Shown: in pieces, positions 45,253 to 54,280 of the stretch
Layout of the letters: each line of letters starts with the position of its first letter
Position numbering within the stretch: the stretch's first letter is position 1
Assembly (NCBI GenBank): GCA_963771835.1
Contig: CAVYVA010000001.1
Location: forward strand, 62,001-126,000
Source: CAVQCJ01 sp963771835
GTDB taxonomy: Bacteria > Actinomycetota > Actinomycetes > Prado026
DNA length: 64,000 nucleotides
Reading direction: 5' to 3'
Notes under the pieces: model-generated
Told to the model about the DNA's origin: nothing
Seen by the model: only the letters and a program-made list of their open reading frames with translations
Database searches by the model: none
Program-made: the position numbers and the translations under genes

Positions 45253-46098
45253 TCACAGGGCTGCGGACGATGGGCTGAACTCGCGATGGTGGTAGCCCGC
45301 GGCGTCGAGGATCGCGACGGTGGACTCGGGCACCTCGACGAACGCCCCCGGCAGATCAGTGGTCGGCTCGGACACGACCAGGTGGGCGTCCTCGCTGAAC
45401 ATCCGCAGTCGCTCGACGTCCGGGTACATCTGCTGAAGCGTGGCGATGTCGACGGAGTGGAAGAGGGATCGCGAACGACCCTGCGTGGAGTACCGGAACG
45501 CCCAGATCTTCTCCCCGTCGGACACCGCGACGGTGCCCTGCCAGGGGAACGCGACACCTTCGGCGCGCCCGGCCACCTCCACAGCGGCGACGGCGCGCCG
45601 CATGGCGCCGACCGGGTCGTCGCGCAGCCCGAAGGTCAGAGCCAGGTGGAACAGAACTTCGGAGTCGGTCGTCCCTTGGATGTGCGGGTAGAGCTCCGGG
45701 TCGACCGCGAGCACGAGCTCGCGCTTGATGCGCGCGAACTCCGAGATGGCCCCGTTGTGCATGAACAGCCAGTTCTCGTAGCGGAACGGATGGCAGTTGG
45801 TCTGCTGGATCGGCGGCCCGGCCGCCGCCCGCACGTGGCAGAAGAACAGCGGTGACGTGACGACCTGGGTGAGCTCGCGCAGGTTCCGGTCGTGCCAGGC
45901 CGGCTCGATGCTGTGGAAGACCCCGGGGCGACGGCCGTCCGCGCCCTCCGGATACCAGCCGAAGCCGAAACCGTCGCCGTTCACCGTCTCGGCCCCCAGG
46001 GGCGAGTCGAGCGACTGCGCGACGATCGAGTGGGTGGGGTGCAGGATCAGCTCGCTGGTTCGGACAGCGGCCCCGCGGTATGCCAGCCACCGGCACAT
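45253..46098 (-). CDS. Class II glutamine amidotransferase (YafJ/EgtC-like)
   Basis: A 281-residue Ntn hydrolase beginning MCRWLAYRG, so Cys2 becomes the N-terminal nucleophile after Met removal. Further motifs are GDGFGFGWYPEG, FFCHVRAAAGPPIQQTNCHP, the oxyanion MHNGAISEF and the TTDSEVLFHLAL loop. No synthase domain is attached. ATG 46098 has GAGG upstream and gives the obligatory Cys2. No ergothioneine genes are adjacent, so the acceptor is unknown. Confidence 0.9.
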   Translation of the reverse strand: MCRWLAYRGAAVRTSELILHPTHSIVAQSLDSPLGAETVNGDGFGFGWYPEGADGRRPGVFHSIEPAWHDRNLRELTQVVTSPLFFCHVRAAAGPPIQQTNCHPFRYENWLFMHNGAISEFARIKRELVLAVDPELYPHIQGTTDSEVLFHLALTFGLRDDPVGAMRRAVAAVEVAGRAEGVAFPWQGTVAVSDGEKIWAFRYSTQGRSRSLFHSVDIATLQQMYPDVERLRMFSEDAHLVVSEPTTDLPGAFVEVPESTVAILDAAGYHHREFSPSSAAL

Positions 46099-46242
46099 GT
46101 CACACCTCGTCCCGTCCCTTCGCGTCACCCCGCCTGCCGCGCCTCACGGCTGGAATCTGGCCCGAGAGGGACGCGCACGCAAGGGACCAAAGCCCTTGAC
46201 CGCCGACTCCGCCTAAGATCGTTCCCGACCCGGGAGGGCAGC

Positions 46243-46692
46243 ATGTCTGATGCCAACAAGGAACTGGTCCGCCGGCACTTCGCGCAGATATGGAACGACC
46301 GCAACCTCGACGCTTGCGACGAGCTGATGGCAGCCCGGTACCGCGAGAACGCGAAAGCACCCTTCGGCAGCACAGCCCCCGGCGAACTGCACGGGCCCAC
46401 CGCGATGCGGCAGACCGTCGCGTGGCTCACCACGCAGTTTCCAGACATCCGGATGGAGATCGACTCCCTCATCGGCGAGGGCGACCTCGTCGCGGCACGG
46501 GTAACCAGCACCGGCACGAACCTTGGCCCCATCGCGCCGGGCATGCCCGCCACCGGCAAGTCCTTCACGACGAGCCAGACGCACTGGTTCCGAGTGGCCG
46601 ACGGACAGCTGTGCGAGCACTGGGCCACCCGCGACGACCTGACTGCCATGATCCAGCTCGGAGTGGTCGCGCCGCCGGGGCCACCTGCCTGA
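46243..46692 (+). CDS. SnoaL-like/ester cyclase family protein
   Basis: A 149-residue NTF2-fold protein (NKELVRRHFAQIWNDRNLDA; TQFPDIRMEIDSLIGEGDLV; HWFRVADGQLCEHWATRDD). Such proteins include polyketide cyclases and many uncharacterised hydrolases. The ATG has GGGAGG 5 nt upstream; TAAGAT at 46214 is a possible -10. Third NTF2-like domain within 3 kb. Confidence 0.85.
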   Translation: MSDANKELVRRHFAQIWNDRNLDACDELMAARYRENAKAPFGSTAPGELHGPTAMRQTVAWLTTQFPDIRMEIDSLIGEGDLVAARVTSTGTNLGPIAPGMPATGKSFTTSQTHWFRVADGQLCEHWATRDDLTAMIQLGVVAPPGPPA

Positions 46693-46780
46693 CGAACAGC
46701 GTCCCGACCATCGTCGTTTGGTGCGGTGTGGAGACATGTTCAGTGCCGTGCCGGCGAACGGGTCGGGCCCGGCACGTCCG

Positions 46781-46855
46781 GATCCGGGACAGGACCTGGA
46801 CCACACGATCCCGTGGCCGAAGGGCGAGACTCACCCGTCGAACCTCGTATATCGC
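46781..46855 (+). pseudogene. Remnant of a DUF222/HNH endonuclease
   Basis: A short frame reads DLDHTIPWPKGETHPSNL, a near-perfect copy of the HNH core of actinobacterial DUF222/13E12-type nucleases. The following canonical CxxHHxxK half is missing and the DUF222 domain is not found upstream. It lies in the 213-nt gap before the haloperoxidase. A decayed repeat-family gene is the best reading. Confidence 0.65.
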
Positions 46856-46905
46856 CAGTACGACCCCTTCGCCCCATCAGCCGCTGTGTGCGGAAGTCTC
46901 CTTCC

Positions 46906-48228
46906 CTAGCGGTCCTGGAAGTGTGCGGGGCGGAAGTAGTGGTCGAGGGCCCAGTCAGCGATCTGCTGCCCCAACCGGACGCCTCGAACGTCCGAGGTCC
47001 GGATGTGAATGCCCAGCCACACCCGGGCGTCGATGACGTCCCTGTCCAGCGCCGAACCTGAGTCGTAGCTGCGTTGGGCGCCGGGTACGGCGGTCGAGAT
47101 CAGTGTCACGTGCAGGTGCCTGGTGTCGAGAGCGCCGGCCAGTGCGGTCGTGAAGGCGCCGGTATACCCGGAGTATCCGCTCACGTATTCGGGGTAGTTG
47201 GGCGTGGTGATCAACGGGGCCCAGGTGGGATCGGCCGCGGTGGCCGGGTTGCCATCGGTGTCCGCGAGCTGAATCGCTGTGATCGGGCGCCAGAAGCCGT
47301 ACACGTACTTCGCCCGCCAGACTCCGATGATCGTGTCCGCTGCCGTCATGTCGACCGCAGCGAGCAGGTGGGCGGCATCAACGATGTCCAGGTGCCGCAC
47401 GGCGACCTGGTCTCGAAGGGCCGCGTTGTACTGCACGGGGGCAAGGCCGGAGAAGAACATCGCCGTGGCGGTCTGGTCCGCTGTCCGCAAGATCGAGGCG
47501 GCCGACCCGAGCGCCTTCACCTCGGCGAATTCCGTCGTGTAGCGCGCCGAGGTGAGAGCCGGCGGAGGGCCAGGCTCGTACGGGTTGACGCTGGGCACAA
47601 GCAGCGGCCGGACGAATCCCAGCCAGGGCGCGGACATCGGCAGGAGCGCCGGCGGCGTCGGACGCCATACTCCCGGGCCCGGCGGCTGGGTGAAGGTGAT
47701 GGACGCGTTGCGGCCGTCACCGGTCCGCAGCTGGATGATCCGGGCAGCAGCCAGCTCGCCAAAGGCCACCCCCTGCGCCTTGTCGGGTCCGTCGGGGACC
47801 GCCATCAGCGACGTCGCAAGGTCGGCGTCCAGGGCTGCCGTTGCGTACGGCGAGTAGGTCACCAAGATCCTGTGGGCGGCGGCTGCCGCGGCAGCCTGCG
47901 CTGAGGCGCCGCGGGGAGCGCGGATCGGGAACCGGTACGGCTCGTACCGCCCGTCGATGCCGACCACCGCGTCGTACACGGCCGCCTGGACGAACCCCAT
48001 GTACAGGATGCTCTCCACCGGCGCCTTGGTCGGGTCGGCCAAGAACGTGCTGATCGCGATGGCGTTCCAGTCGGACACCACGGTGGCATCGCCGTCGGAG
48101 GTGTGCGCGGCCGCCGTCGACGTCGGCACGGCCACGAGCGCGGCCACCAGCGACGCCGCGGCGAGGCCGCCGAGCCCCCGCCGGCGGCGTGCTCGTGCAG
48201 GACTGGGCGGGATGAGGGAAAGGTCCAT
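46906..48228 (-). CDS. Secreted vanadium haloperoxidase/PAP2-like protein, one active-site His replaced
   Basis: A 440-residue exported protein: signal region about residues 1-41 (arginine-rich start, cut near TAAAHTS), then an all-helical PAP2 fold. The vanadate/phosphate pocket is mostly present: Lys307 and Arg314-Pro in KYVYGFWRP, Arg402 and His408 in ARVWLGIHIRTSD. The PSGH motif, however, reads EYVSGYSGY, with Tyr352 in place of the acid-base His. Either an altered activity or a non-peroxidase role follows. The ATG has GGGAG upstream. Confidence 0.85.
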   Translation of the reverse strand: MDLSLIPPSPARARRRRGLGGLAAASLVAALVAVPTSTAAAHTSDGDATVVSDWNAIAISTFLADPTKAPVESILYMGFVQAAVYDAVVGIDGRYEPYRFPIRAPRGASAQAAAAAAAHRILVTYSPYATAALDADLATSLMAVPDGPDKAQGVAFGELAAARIIQLRTGDGRNASITFTQPPGPGVWRPTPPALLPMSAPWLGFVRPLLVPSVNPYEPGPPPALTSARYTTEFAEVKALGSAASILRTADQTATAMFFSGLAPVQYNAALRDQVAVRHLDIVDAAHLLAAVDMTAADTIIGVWRAKYVYGFWRPITAIQLADTDGNPATAADPTWAPLITTPNYPEYVSGYSGYTGAFTTALAGALDTRHLHVTLISTAVPGAQRSYDSGSALDRDVIDARVWLGIHIRTSDVRGVRLGQQIADWALDHYFRPAHFQDR

Positions 48229-48459
48229 GTGGCACTCCCGCGCTCAGGTCGGCGGCGCCCGCCGACGCCAGGATCGCGAGAACGACCCGGCGATCCAGCA
48301 CCAGCCAGCGACCGACGGTGATAGTCGCGGGCGTGAGCGACCGGCCCTTCCTCGCAGGACGACCACACGGTCCCGCTGCGCCCAGTCCTCGTCCATTCCA
48401 AGAAACTGGTAGATCACGGTAGTCTCGGGCGGCACGATTCCGGACCGATCGAGGCGCCC

Positions 48460-49200
48460 GTGGCGCGCACCGTGACGTTGAGCACCGCCGACCTGGAGGC
48501 GGTGCTCGATGCTGCCTCCAGTCTGCGCGAGGTTGTTCCCGCTGACTCCGCCGTACGGGACGTGTTGGAGGCCTTGTCACATCTGGTCGAATGCGACCAG
48601 CTGTTCTGGACGTGGATCGACGTCACCTCTGCAGTCAAGATCGCGGAGGTGGGTTACCCGCAGCTACCACTACCCGTACCGGTCGACCAATGGACCGTCC
48701 ACCGCGACGAACACCCCATCTGCTCTGGACGCAACGACCCCGTGACCGCGATCAGTGATGTCCTGACACCCCGTGAGTTCCACCAGACCTGGCTGTACCA
48801 CGAGTGCTTCCGTCCAGCTGGTCTCGAACACGAGATCGGCGTCAATCTCAGCCACACCCACGGTCAGGTCAGCGACCTCATCCTCTCGCGCACCGCAGGA
48901 TGCGACTTCGATGACCGGGACCACCTTGTGCTGCAGCTGCTCCAGCCGCATCTCGACAGGGCGTTCCGCGGCCTTGTCCGGCCAGCCCCGAGCCTCACCG
49001 ACCGGGAGAGGCAGGTTCTGCTGCTGGTTCGTGAGGGCCTGACCAACACCCAGGTGGCGCGCGCCCTCGGCGTGCGCGATTCCACGGTGATCAAGCACCT
49101 GGCCAACGTGTACGCCAGGACCGGCAGCCATTCGCGAACCCAGGCTCTCCAGGCGTGCGCGGACGTTCTCGACGGAGGTCACGCAAGCAGGCATCAGTGA
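48460..49200 (+). CDS. LuxR-family transcriptional regulator
   Basis: A 246-residue regulator: an N-terminal region without a recognisable receiver (it may be a GAF-like sensor domain), then a LuxR HTH at the end (LTDRERQVLLLVREGLTNTQ; DSTVIKHLANVYARTG). The GTG has GAGG 5 nt upstream; TAGTCT at 48420 may be its -10. It is divergent from the haloperoxidase gene with 231 nt between starts, so that gene is the natural target. Confidence 0.85.
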   Translation: MARTVTLSTADLEAVLDAASSLREVVPADSAVRDVLEALSHLVECDQLFWTWIDVTSAVKIAEVGYPQLPLPVPVDQWTVHRDEHPICSGRNDPVTAISDVLTPREFHQTWLYHECFRPAGLEHEIGVNLSHTHGQVSDLILSRTAGCDFDDRDHLVLQLLQPHLDRAFRGLVRPAPSLTDRERQVLLLVREGLTNTQVARALGVRDSTVIKHLANVYARTGSHSRTQALQACADVLDGGHASRHQ

Positions 49201-49382
49201 ACAACCTCGTCCGTCGGCAGGCACTGGACGTGGCTGCGGTCGAGGTCTTTGATGCGCTCTAACGCGCGTGATCGTTCACCTGTCCGCGCGGTGCATGGGG
49301 GCCGGATGGGACGCGGTCGGGTGGCGCCCGCAGAAGCCGACGTTCCGGTTCGCACTGCCCGTTCCTGAGAGGACGAATCCAG

Positions 49383-49862
49383 ATGAGACTACGCATCGCG
49401 GTTGTCGCCGCCGTCGCCCCTGTCCTGCTCGCGCTGGTCCTGCCGTCATCCGTTGCCGCCGCGGCCGAGAAGAAGCCGCACCCGGGCGCTCCGTACTCGG
49501 TGACGTTCCAGGCCGGGCAGGCGTGCGACTTTCCAGTCCGGCTCAACGGCATCGACGACACCACCTTGACCGTGCGTCCGGACGGCAGTGCCTATACGCA
49601 GGGGTACTTTGACGTCACCGTCACCAACTTGACCAACGGCAAGCACGTCTTCCGGGTCGCGTCCGGTCCCGGCCTGTACCTGCCCGGTGGACGGGTCCTG
49701 CGGGCACACGGAGCGTGGGTCCTGCAGCTGCCCCCGCGACCGGGCCACAAGGCGCGGCTGATTCTGATCACCGGCAGCTTCAAGCTCGCACTCGTCAAGG
49801 AGAACGTGTACGGCGCCAAGCCCGGCACCACCGTCGAGAACCTCTGCACCCTGGTCAGCTAG
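49383..49862 (+). CDS. Secreted protein of unknown function
   Basis: A 159-residue protein with a clear signal peptide (about residues 1-27, ending VAAAAE) and a beta-rich mature part with two cysteines (QACDFPV and ENLCTLV) likely to form a disulfide. GAGAGGA lies about 9 nt before the ATG. I do not recognise the family. It may be co-transcribed with nothing: flanking gaps are 182 and 123 nt. Confidence 0.75.
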   Translation: MRLRIAVVAAVAPVLLALVLPSSVAAAAEKKPHPGAPYSVTFQAGQACDFPVRLNGIDDTTLTVRPDGSAYTQGYFDVTVTNLTNGKHVFRVASGPGLYLPGGRVLRAHGAWVLQLPPRPGHKARLILITGSFKLALVKENVYGAKPGTTVENLCTLVS

Positions 49863-49985
49863 CGAGCTCACCTGGATCCTGCCCACCGGGCACATCTACT
49901 CGACCGGGCCACCACCTCGCGACTGATCGGCTGAAGGGCGAGCACTGCCCCGGAGATGGGACCGGCGCGCCGTATCCTGCATGCC

Positions 49986-51317
49986 GTGAGCCCAGACGCG
50001 CTGTCATGGCCCGACCTGCCGGCTGCCCAGCAGCCGGACTGGCCCGACCACTCAGCGGTCGAGGCTGCGGTCGCGCACCTGCGCACCCTGCCGCCGCTGG
50101 TGTTCGCGGGCGAGTGCGACCACCTGCGCGACCAGCTGGCGCAGGCGGCGCGGGGGGAGGCCTTCGTCCTCCAGGGCGGGGACTGCGCCGAGACCTTCGA
50201 CGCCGTTGGCGCCGACGCGATCCGGGCCAAGCTCAAGACGGTCCTGCAGATGGCCATCGTGCTCACGTACGGCGCGTCGATGCCCGTGGTCAAGGTCGGC
50301 AGGATCGCCGGCCAGTACGCGAAGCCGCGGTCGGCCCCGATGGAGGCACGCGACGGCGTCGAGCTGCCGGCCTACCGCGGCGACATGGTCAACTCGCTCG
50401 AGTTCACGGCATCCGCGCGCCGGCACGACCCCGCCAGGATGGTGGAGGTCTACCACCGGTCGGCGGCGACGCTGAACCTGGTGCGAGCCTTCACCCAGGG
50501 CGGGTACGCGGACCTGCGCCAGGTGCACGCGTGGAACCAGGACTTCGTCCGCGACAGTCCGGCCGGGCAGCGGTACGAGCGGCTGGCGGGCGAGATCGAC
50601 CGGGCGCTGGCGTTCATGCACGCGTGCGGGGCCGACCCGGAGGAGTTCCATCGGGTCGACCTGTACTCCGGCCACGAGGCGCTGGTGCTGGACTACGAGC
50701 GGGCGCTGACCCGGATCGACTCGCGCACCGGCCTCCCGTACGACGTTTCGGGCCACTTCGTCTGGGTGGGCGACCGGACCAGGGACCCGCTGGGCGCGCA
50801 CGTGGACTTCGCGGCCCGGGTCCGCAACCCGATCGGGCTGAAGGTCGGCCCTTCTGCGGCCCCGGAGGAGGTGCTCGAGCTGGTGCGTCGGCTCGACCCC
50901 GACCAGGAGCCAGGGCGGCTCACGCTGATCACGCGCATGGGCGCCGGGCTGGTCGAGGAACGATTGCCCCCGATCATCGAGAAAGTCACCGCCAGCGGGT
51001 CGCCGGTGCTGTGGATCTGCGACCCGATGCACGGCAACACGCGAGAGGCGGCGTCCGGGCACAAGACGCGCTCGTTCGAGGACGTGGTGGCCGAGGTCCG
51101 TGGCTACTTCGCCGTGCACGCGGCTCTGGGGACGTTCCCTGGTGGCATCCACGTGGAGCTGACCGGAGACGACGTGACCGAGTGCGTCGGTGGATCCGCG
51201 GGCATGGAGGAGAGCCGCCTGGGGGAGCGGTACGAGACGGCCTGCGACCCGCGGCTGAACCGGGAGCAGGCGCTGGAGCTGGCGTTCCTCGTGGCGGGGA
51301 TGCTCGCCGACCGCTGA
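49986..51317 (+). CDS. aroG: 3-deoxy-7-phosphoheptulonate (DAHP) synthase, class II
   Basis: First shikimate-pathway enzyme, plant/mycobacterial type, 443 residues: GEAFVLQGGDCAETFDAVGA with the metal Cys, MPVVKVGRIAGQYAKPRS, VYHRSAATLNLVRAFTQGG, LITRMGAGLVEERLPP and ICDPMHGNTREAASG. TATCCT is 7 nt before GTG 49986, favouring this leaderless start over the upstream ATG 49956. A second, unrelated DAHP synthase is 4 kb downstream on the other strand. Confidence 0.94.
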   Translation: MSPDALSWPDLPAAQQPDWPDHSAVEAAVAHLRTLPPLVFAGECDHLRDQLAQAARGEAFVLQGGDCAETFDAVGADAIRAKLKTVLQMAIVLTYGASMPVVKVGRIAGQYAKPRSAPMEARDGVELPAYRGDMVNSLEFTASARRHDPARMVEVYHRSAATLNLVRAFTQGGYADLRQVHAWNQDFVRDSPAGQRYERLAGEIDRALAFMHACGADPEEFHRVDLYSGHEALVLDYERALTRIDSRTGLPYDVSGHFVWVGDRTRDPLGAHVDFAARVRNPIGLKVGPSAAPEEVLELVRRLDPDQEPGRLTLITRMGAGLVEERLPPIIEKVTASGSPVLWICDPMHGNTREAASGHKTRSFEDVVAEVRGYFAVHAALGTFPGGIHVELTGDDVTECVGGSAGMEESRLGERYETACDPRLNREQALELAFLVAGMLADR

Positions 51318-51336
51318 CACCACCGGAGGGCCGAGG

Positions 51337-51999
51337 ATGGAGGCCACGCCGCAGGTACGGGCGCCCCGCTCGGCGCGCCGTGGGTTGCTCGCTGCGTGGT
51401 CGGACCCGCTGGTGTGGGTGCTGGTCCTGGCCGGCTTCTTCGACGGCATCTCGGACAACTGGCTGCACGCGTTCGTGCTGATCGGCGCCGCCGCGGCCGT
51501 GTGGTGGGACACGTGGTGTCGCGTCAGCGGCCGGCCGACCCGTCCGGACGTTCCGCTGCTGCGGGCGGACCAGCCGGGCCGGCGCGCGATGGCGATGATC
51601 GTGCTGGCAGCGGTGGCGTTCAGCGTCGTCGCCGGCGGGTTCGAGCGCTACACGTGGCCACCGACCCTGGCAGTGCTGCTGCCCACGGTGGTCGTGCTCG
51701 CGCTCGGGTGGCGTGGGCCGCTGCGACCCAGCAGGGTCCCGGCGCCGATCGGCCGCAGATCGGTCCTGGCCTGGTCGTTCGTGCTGGTGGCAGCCGGCTG
51801 CTGGGAGCTCGCGGCGCTGCTCCTGCAGCCGACCCTGCAGCTGGGCTCGGCCGACCACCCGACGGTCAGCTTCCTCATGGACACGGTGCTCGCCGGGCAC
51901 CTGGGGCGCTCGGTCACGCTCTTGCTCTGGCTCGCGCTCGGCTGGTTCCTGCTCGCCGTGGCGCCCGGTCGTGATCTCGGCGACAGGACCGGCCGATGA
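51337..51999 (+). CDS. Integral membrane protein
   Basis: A 220-residue protein with about six hydrophobic segments. No enzymatic motif is visible. GGAGG lies upstream of the ATG, 20 nt after aroG, so it is probably in the aroG transcript. Its stop overlaps the next small membrane gene in ATGA. Family unknown to me. Confidence 0.75.
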   Translation: MEATPQVRAPRSARRGLLAAWSDPLVWVLVLAGFFDGISDNWLHAFVLIGAAAAVWWDTWCRVSGRPTRPDVPLLRADQPGRRAMAMIVLAAVAFSVVAGGFERYTWPPTLAVLLPTVVVLALGWRGPLRPSRVPAPIGRRSVLAWSFVLVAAGCWELAALLLQPTLQLGSADHPTVSFLMDTVLAGHLGRSVTLLLWLALGWFLLAVAPGRDLGDRTGR

Positions 52000-52196
52000 A
52001 GCCGCACGATGTGACGCTCGTGGGGTATGCGCTGATCGTCGCCTGCGTCGTCGCGCTCGAGATCGCCGCCGCCGGGCACATGTTCGGCGTGGTCTCGATC
52101 CGGACGGTGCTGGGTCGCATCATGCGAACCCGGGCGGGGCGGATCGGCATGCTGGCGTCGTGGGCCTGGCTGGGCATGCACTTCTTCGCCCGCTGA
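51996..52196 (+). CDS. Small membrane protein (DUF6186-like)
   Basis: A 66-residue protein with one strong N-terminal helix (VGYALIVACVVALEIAAAGH) and a C-terminal amphipathic stretch ending SWAWLGMHFFAR. It overlaps the preceding membrane gene by 4 nt, and the two probably act together. Resembles small actinobacterial DUF6186 proteins. Confidence 0.7.
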   Translation: MKPHDVTLVGYALIVACVVALEIAAAGHMFGVVSIRTVLGRIMRTRAGRIGMLASWAWLGMHFFAR

Positions 52197-52274
52197 GCTG
52201 CTGCCAGGGAGGTTCGCGCCGCCAGGTCCGATTCCCGCTAGCGACGGTCGGGGAGACCAGGCAGGATCGCAGGC

Positions 52275-53759
52275 ATGGCCGAGCTGACCGACCGGAGCGT
52301 CGAGGAGGACACCTGGTACCGCGCCGTCCAGGCCAGGGACGGGCGCTTCGACGGCCGGGTGTTCACGGCCGTACTCACCACAGGGATCTACTGCCGCCCG
52401 ACGTGCCCGTCCCGCACCCCGCTGCGGCCGAACGTCCGGTTCTACCCGAACGCGGCGGCCGCGGTCGCTGCGGGGTTCCGCGCGTGCCGCCGTTGCCGGC
52501 CGGACGCGTTGCCGGGCTCGCGGGCCTGGGACCACCGCGGCGACCTGGTCGCCCGTGCGCTGCGGCTCATCGCGGCCGGCGAGGTGGACGAGCACGGTGT
52601 GGCCGGACTGGCCGACCGCCTCTCGGTGAGCGAGCGGCACCTGCACCGGATCCTGGTGGCGGAGGTCGGCGTCGGGCCGCTGGCGCTGGCCAGGACCCGT
52701 CGCGCGCAGACCGCGCGGCTGCTGGTCGACCAGACCGGCCTGTCGATGACCGACATCGCGTTCGCGGCCGGGTTCGCCAGCGTCCGACAGTTCAACGACG
52801 TGATGCGGACAGAGTTCGGCTGTCCTCCGTCGCAGCTGCGGCGGGCTCCGGTGTGGACGGGCTCGGGCGACGGCGGCACCGGTGGGCTGGTGCTCCGCCT
52901 CGTGCATCGCGAGCCGTACGGTGCTCGCGAGGTCTTCGCGTTCCTGGGCACCCGGGCGGTCGCCGGGGTGGAGGAGGTCGACGGCGCGGGGCTGCGGCGC
53001 GTCGTGGGTACCCGGCACGGAGCGGCCGTCGTCTCGATGCAGCCGGGACCCGGCCACATCACGGCTCGGCTGCGTCTGCCCGACCTGTCCGACCTGGGCA
53101 CGCTGGTGGCGTCGTTGCGGCGGCTTCTCGACCTGGACGCCGACCCGACCTCGGTCGACGCCGTGCTGTCGGCCGACCCGGCGATGGCGCCGCTGGTGGT
53201 GGCCCGGCCGGGACTTCGAGTACCCGGGGCGGTGGACGGCTTCGAGCTGGCGGTGCGCGCCATCGTCGGCCAGCAGGTGTCGGTCGCCGGCGCCCGCACG
53301 CTCGCCGGCCGGCTGGTCGAGGCCTTCGGTCAGCCGCTGGACGAGGCTGACGGCGCGCTGACCGCCGCCTTCCCGACCGCGCAGACGATGGCCGAGGCCG
53401 ACCTCGACGGGCCGACGCTCGGCCTGACCGGTGCCCGGGTGCGCGCGCTCAGGGCGCTCGCGTTCGAGGTCGCGCACGGTCGTCTCATGCTGGATCCCGG
53501 CGGCGACCGGGACGAGGCGAGGAGCCGCCTGACGGCGCTTCCCGGCGTCGGCGAGTGGACCGCGGAGTACATCGCGATGCGGGCCCTGGCCGACCCGGAC
53601 GCCTGGCCGGGCACGGACCTCGTGCTGCGGCGACGGGTGGCCGAGCGCGGCGGCGACCCGGAGCGGTGGCGACCCTGGCGTGCCTACGGCGCCGTGCACC
53701 TGTGGAACGACGACCGCGAACAGACAGCGAAGACCCCACCGATGGAGGAGTCGGCATGA
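52275..53759 (+). CDS. Ada/AlkA fusion: AraC-type activator with 3-methyladenine glycosylase
   Basis: A 494-residue alkylation-damage protein. The N-terminal Ada zinc domain has Cys40, Cys44, Cys71 and Cys74 (TTGIYCRPTCPSRTP; ACRRCRPDA); Cys40 corresponds to the methyl-phosphotriester acceptor. An AraC HTH follows (LADRLSVSERHLHRIL), then AlkA N-terminal and HhH-GPD domains (LPGVGEWTAEYIAMRA, catalytic Asp in WPGTDLVLRR). Such proteins both sense damage and remove alkylated bases. The next gene, ogt, overlaps by 4 nt. Confidence 0.93.
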   Translation: MAELTDRSVEEDTWYRAVQARDGRFDGRVFTAVLTTGIYCRPTCPSRTPLRPNVRFYPNAAAAVAAGFRACRRCRPDALPGSRAWDHRGDLVARALRLIAAGEVDEHGVAGLADRLSVSERHLHRILVAEVGVGPLALARTRRAQTARLLVDQTGLSMTDIAFAAGFASVRQFNDVMRTEFGCPPSQLRRAPVWTGSGDGGTGGLVLRLVHREPYGAREVFAFLGTRAVAGVEEVDGAGLRRVVGTRHGAAVVSMQPGPGHITARLRLPDLSDLGTLVASLRRLLDLDADPTSVDAVLSADPAMAPLVVARPGLRVPGAVDGFELAVRAIVGQQVSVAGARTLAGRLVEAFGQPLDEADGALTAAFPTAQTMAEADLDGPTLGLTGARVRALRALAFEVAHGRLMLDPGGDRDEARSRLTALPGVGEWTAEYIAMRALADPDAWPGTDLVLRRRVAERGGDPERWRPWRAYGAVHLWNDDREQTAKTPPMEESA

Positions 53760-54280
53760 GCACCACGACCCCAGCACCTCTGGAGGCGACCGAGGTCGCC
53801 ACCCCCGTCGGCCCGCTGGCGATCGTGGTCGACGCGGGCACCGTCGTGGCCTCGGGCTTCACCACGGTCGAGGACCAGCTGGGCCGGCTCGATCCGGCGC
53901 AACAGGCCCGCGGGGTGGTCCGGACCGACGACCTGGGCGAGGTCACCGACGCGGTCCGCGCCTACTTCGCCGGAGACGTCGACGCGCTGGACCGCGTTCC
54001 GGTCCGCCAGCCGGGCGGCGACTTCACCCAGGAGGCGTGGCGGGTGATGCGGACCATCCCGGCCGGTCACACCTGGTCGTACGCCGAGCTGGCGACGAAG
54101 TCGGGCCGTCCGGCCGCGGTGCGTGCCGCCGGTTCGGCGTGCGCCCGGAACATGGTGGCGCCGTTCGTCCCCTGCCACCGGGTCGTGCGCTCCGGGGGTT
54201 CGCTGGGCGGCTACTACTACGGGCTGCCCGTCAAGCAGTGGCTGCTCGACCACGAGCGCGGGGTCACGACGGCGTTCTGA
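53756..54280 (+). CDS. ogt: Methylated-DNA--protein-cysteine methyltransferase
   Basis: A 174-residue suicide repair protein that moves a methyl group from O6-methylguanine to Cys140 in the motif FVPCHRVVRSGG. The HTH-like region and the IPAGHTWSYAELATKSGRP loop are typical. The ATG overlaps the Ada/AlkA stop, forming an alkylation-repair operon. The 3' end overlaps the convergent DAHP synthase by 17 nt. Confidence 0.94.
   Translation: MSTTTPAPLEATEVATPVGPLAIVVDAGTVVASGFTTVEDQLGRLDPAQQARGVVRTDDLGEVTDAVRAYFAGDVDALDRVPVRQPGGDFTQEAWRVMRTIPAGHTWSYAELATKSGRPAAVRAAGSACARNMVAPFVPCHRVVRSGGSLGGYYYGLPVKQWLLDHERGVTTAF

Noticed and set aside
46191..46219. TTGACC and TAAGAT upstream of the SnoaL gene as a full sigma70 promoter
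   Set aside because: The spacer is only 12 nt, too short for a normal -35/-10 pair; only the -10 is kept as possible.
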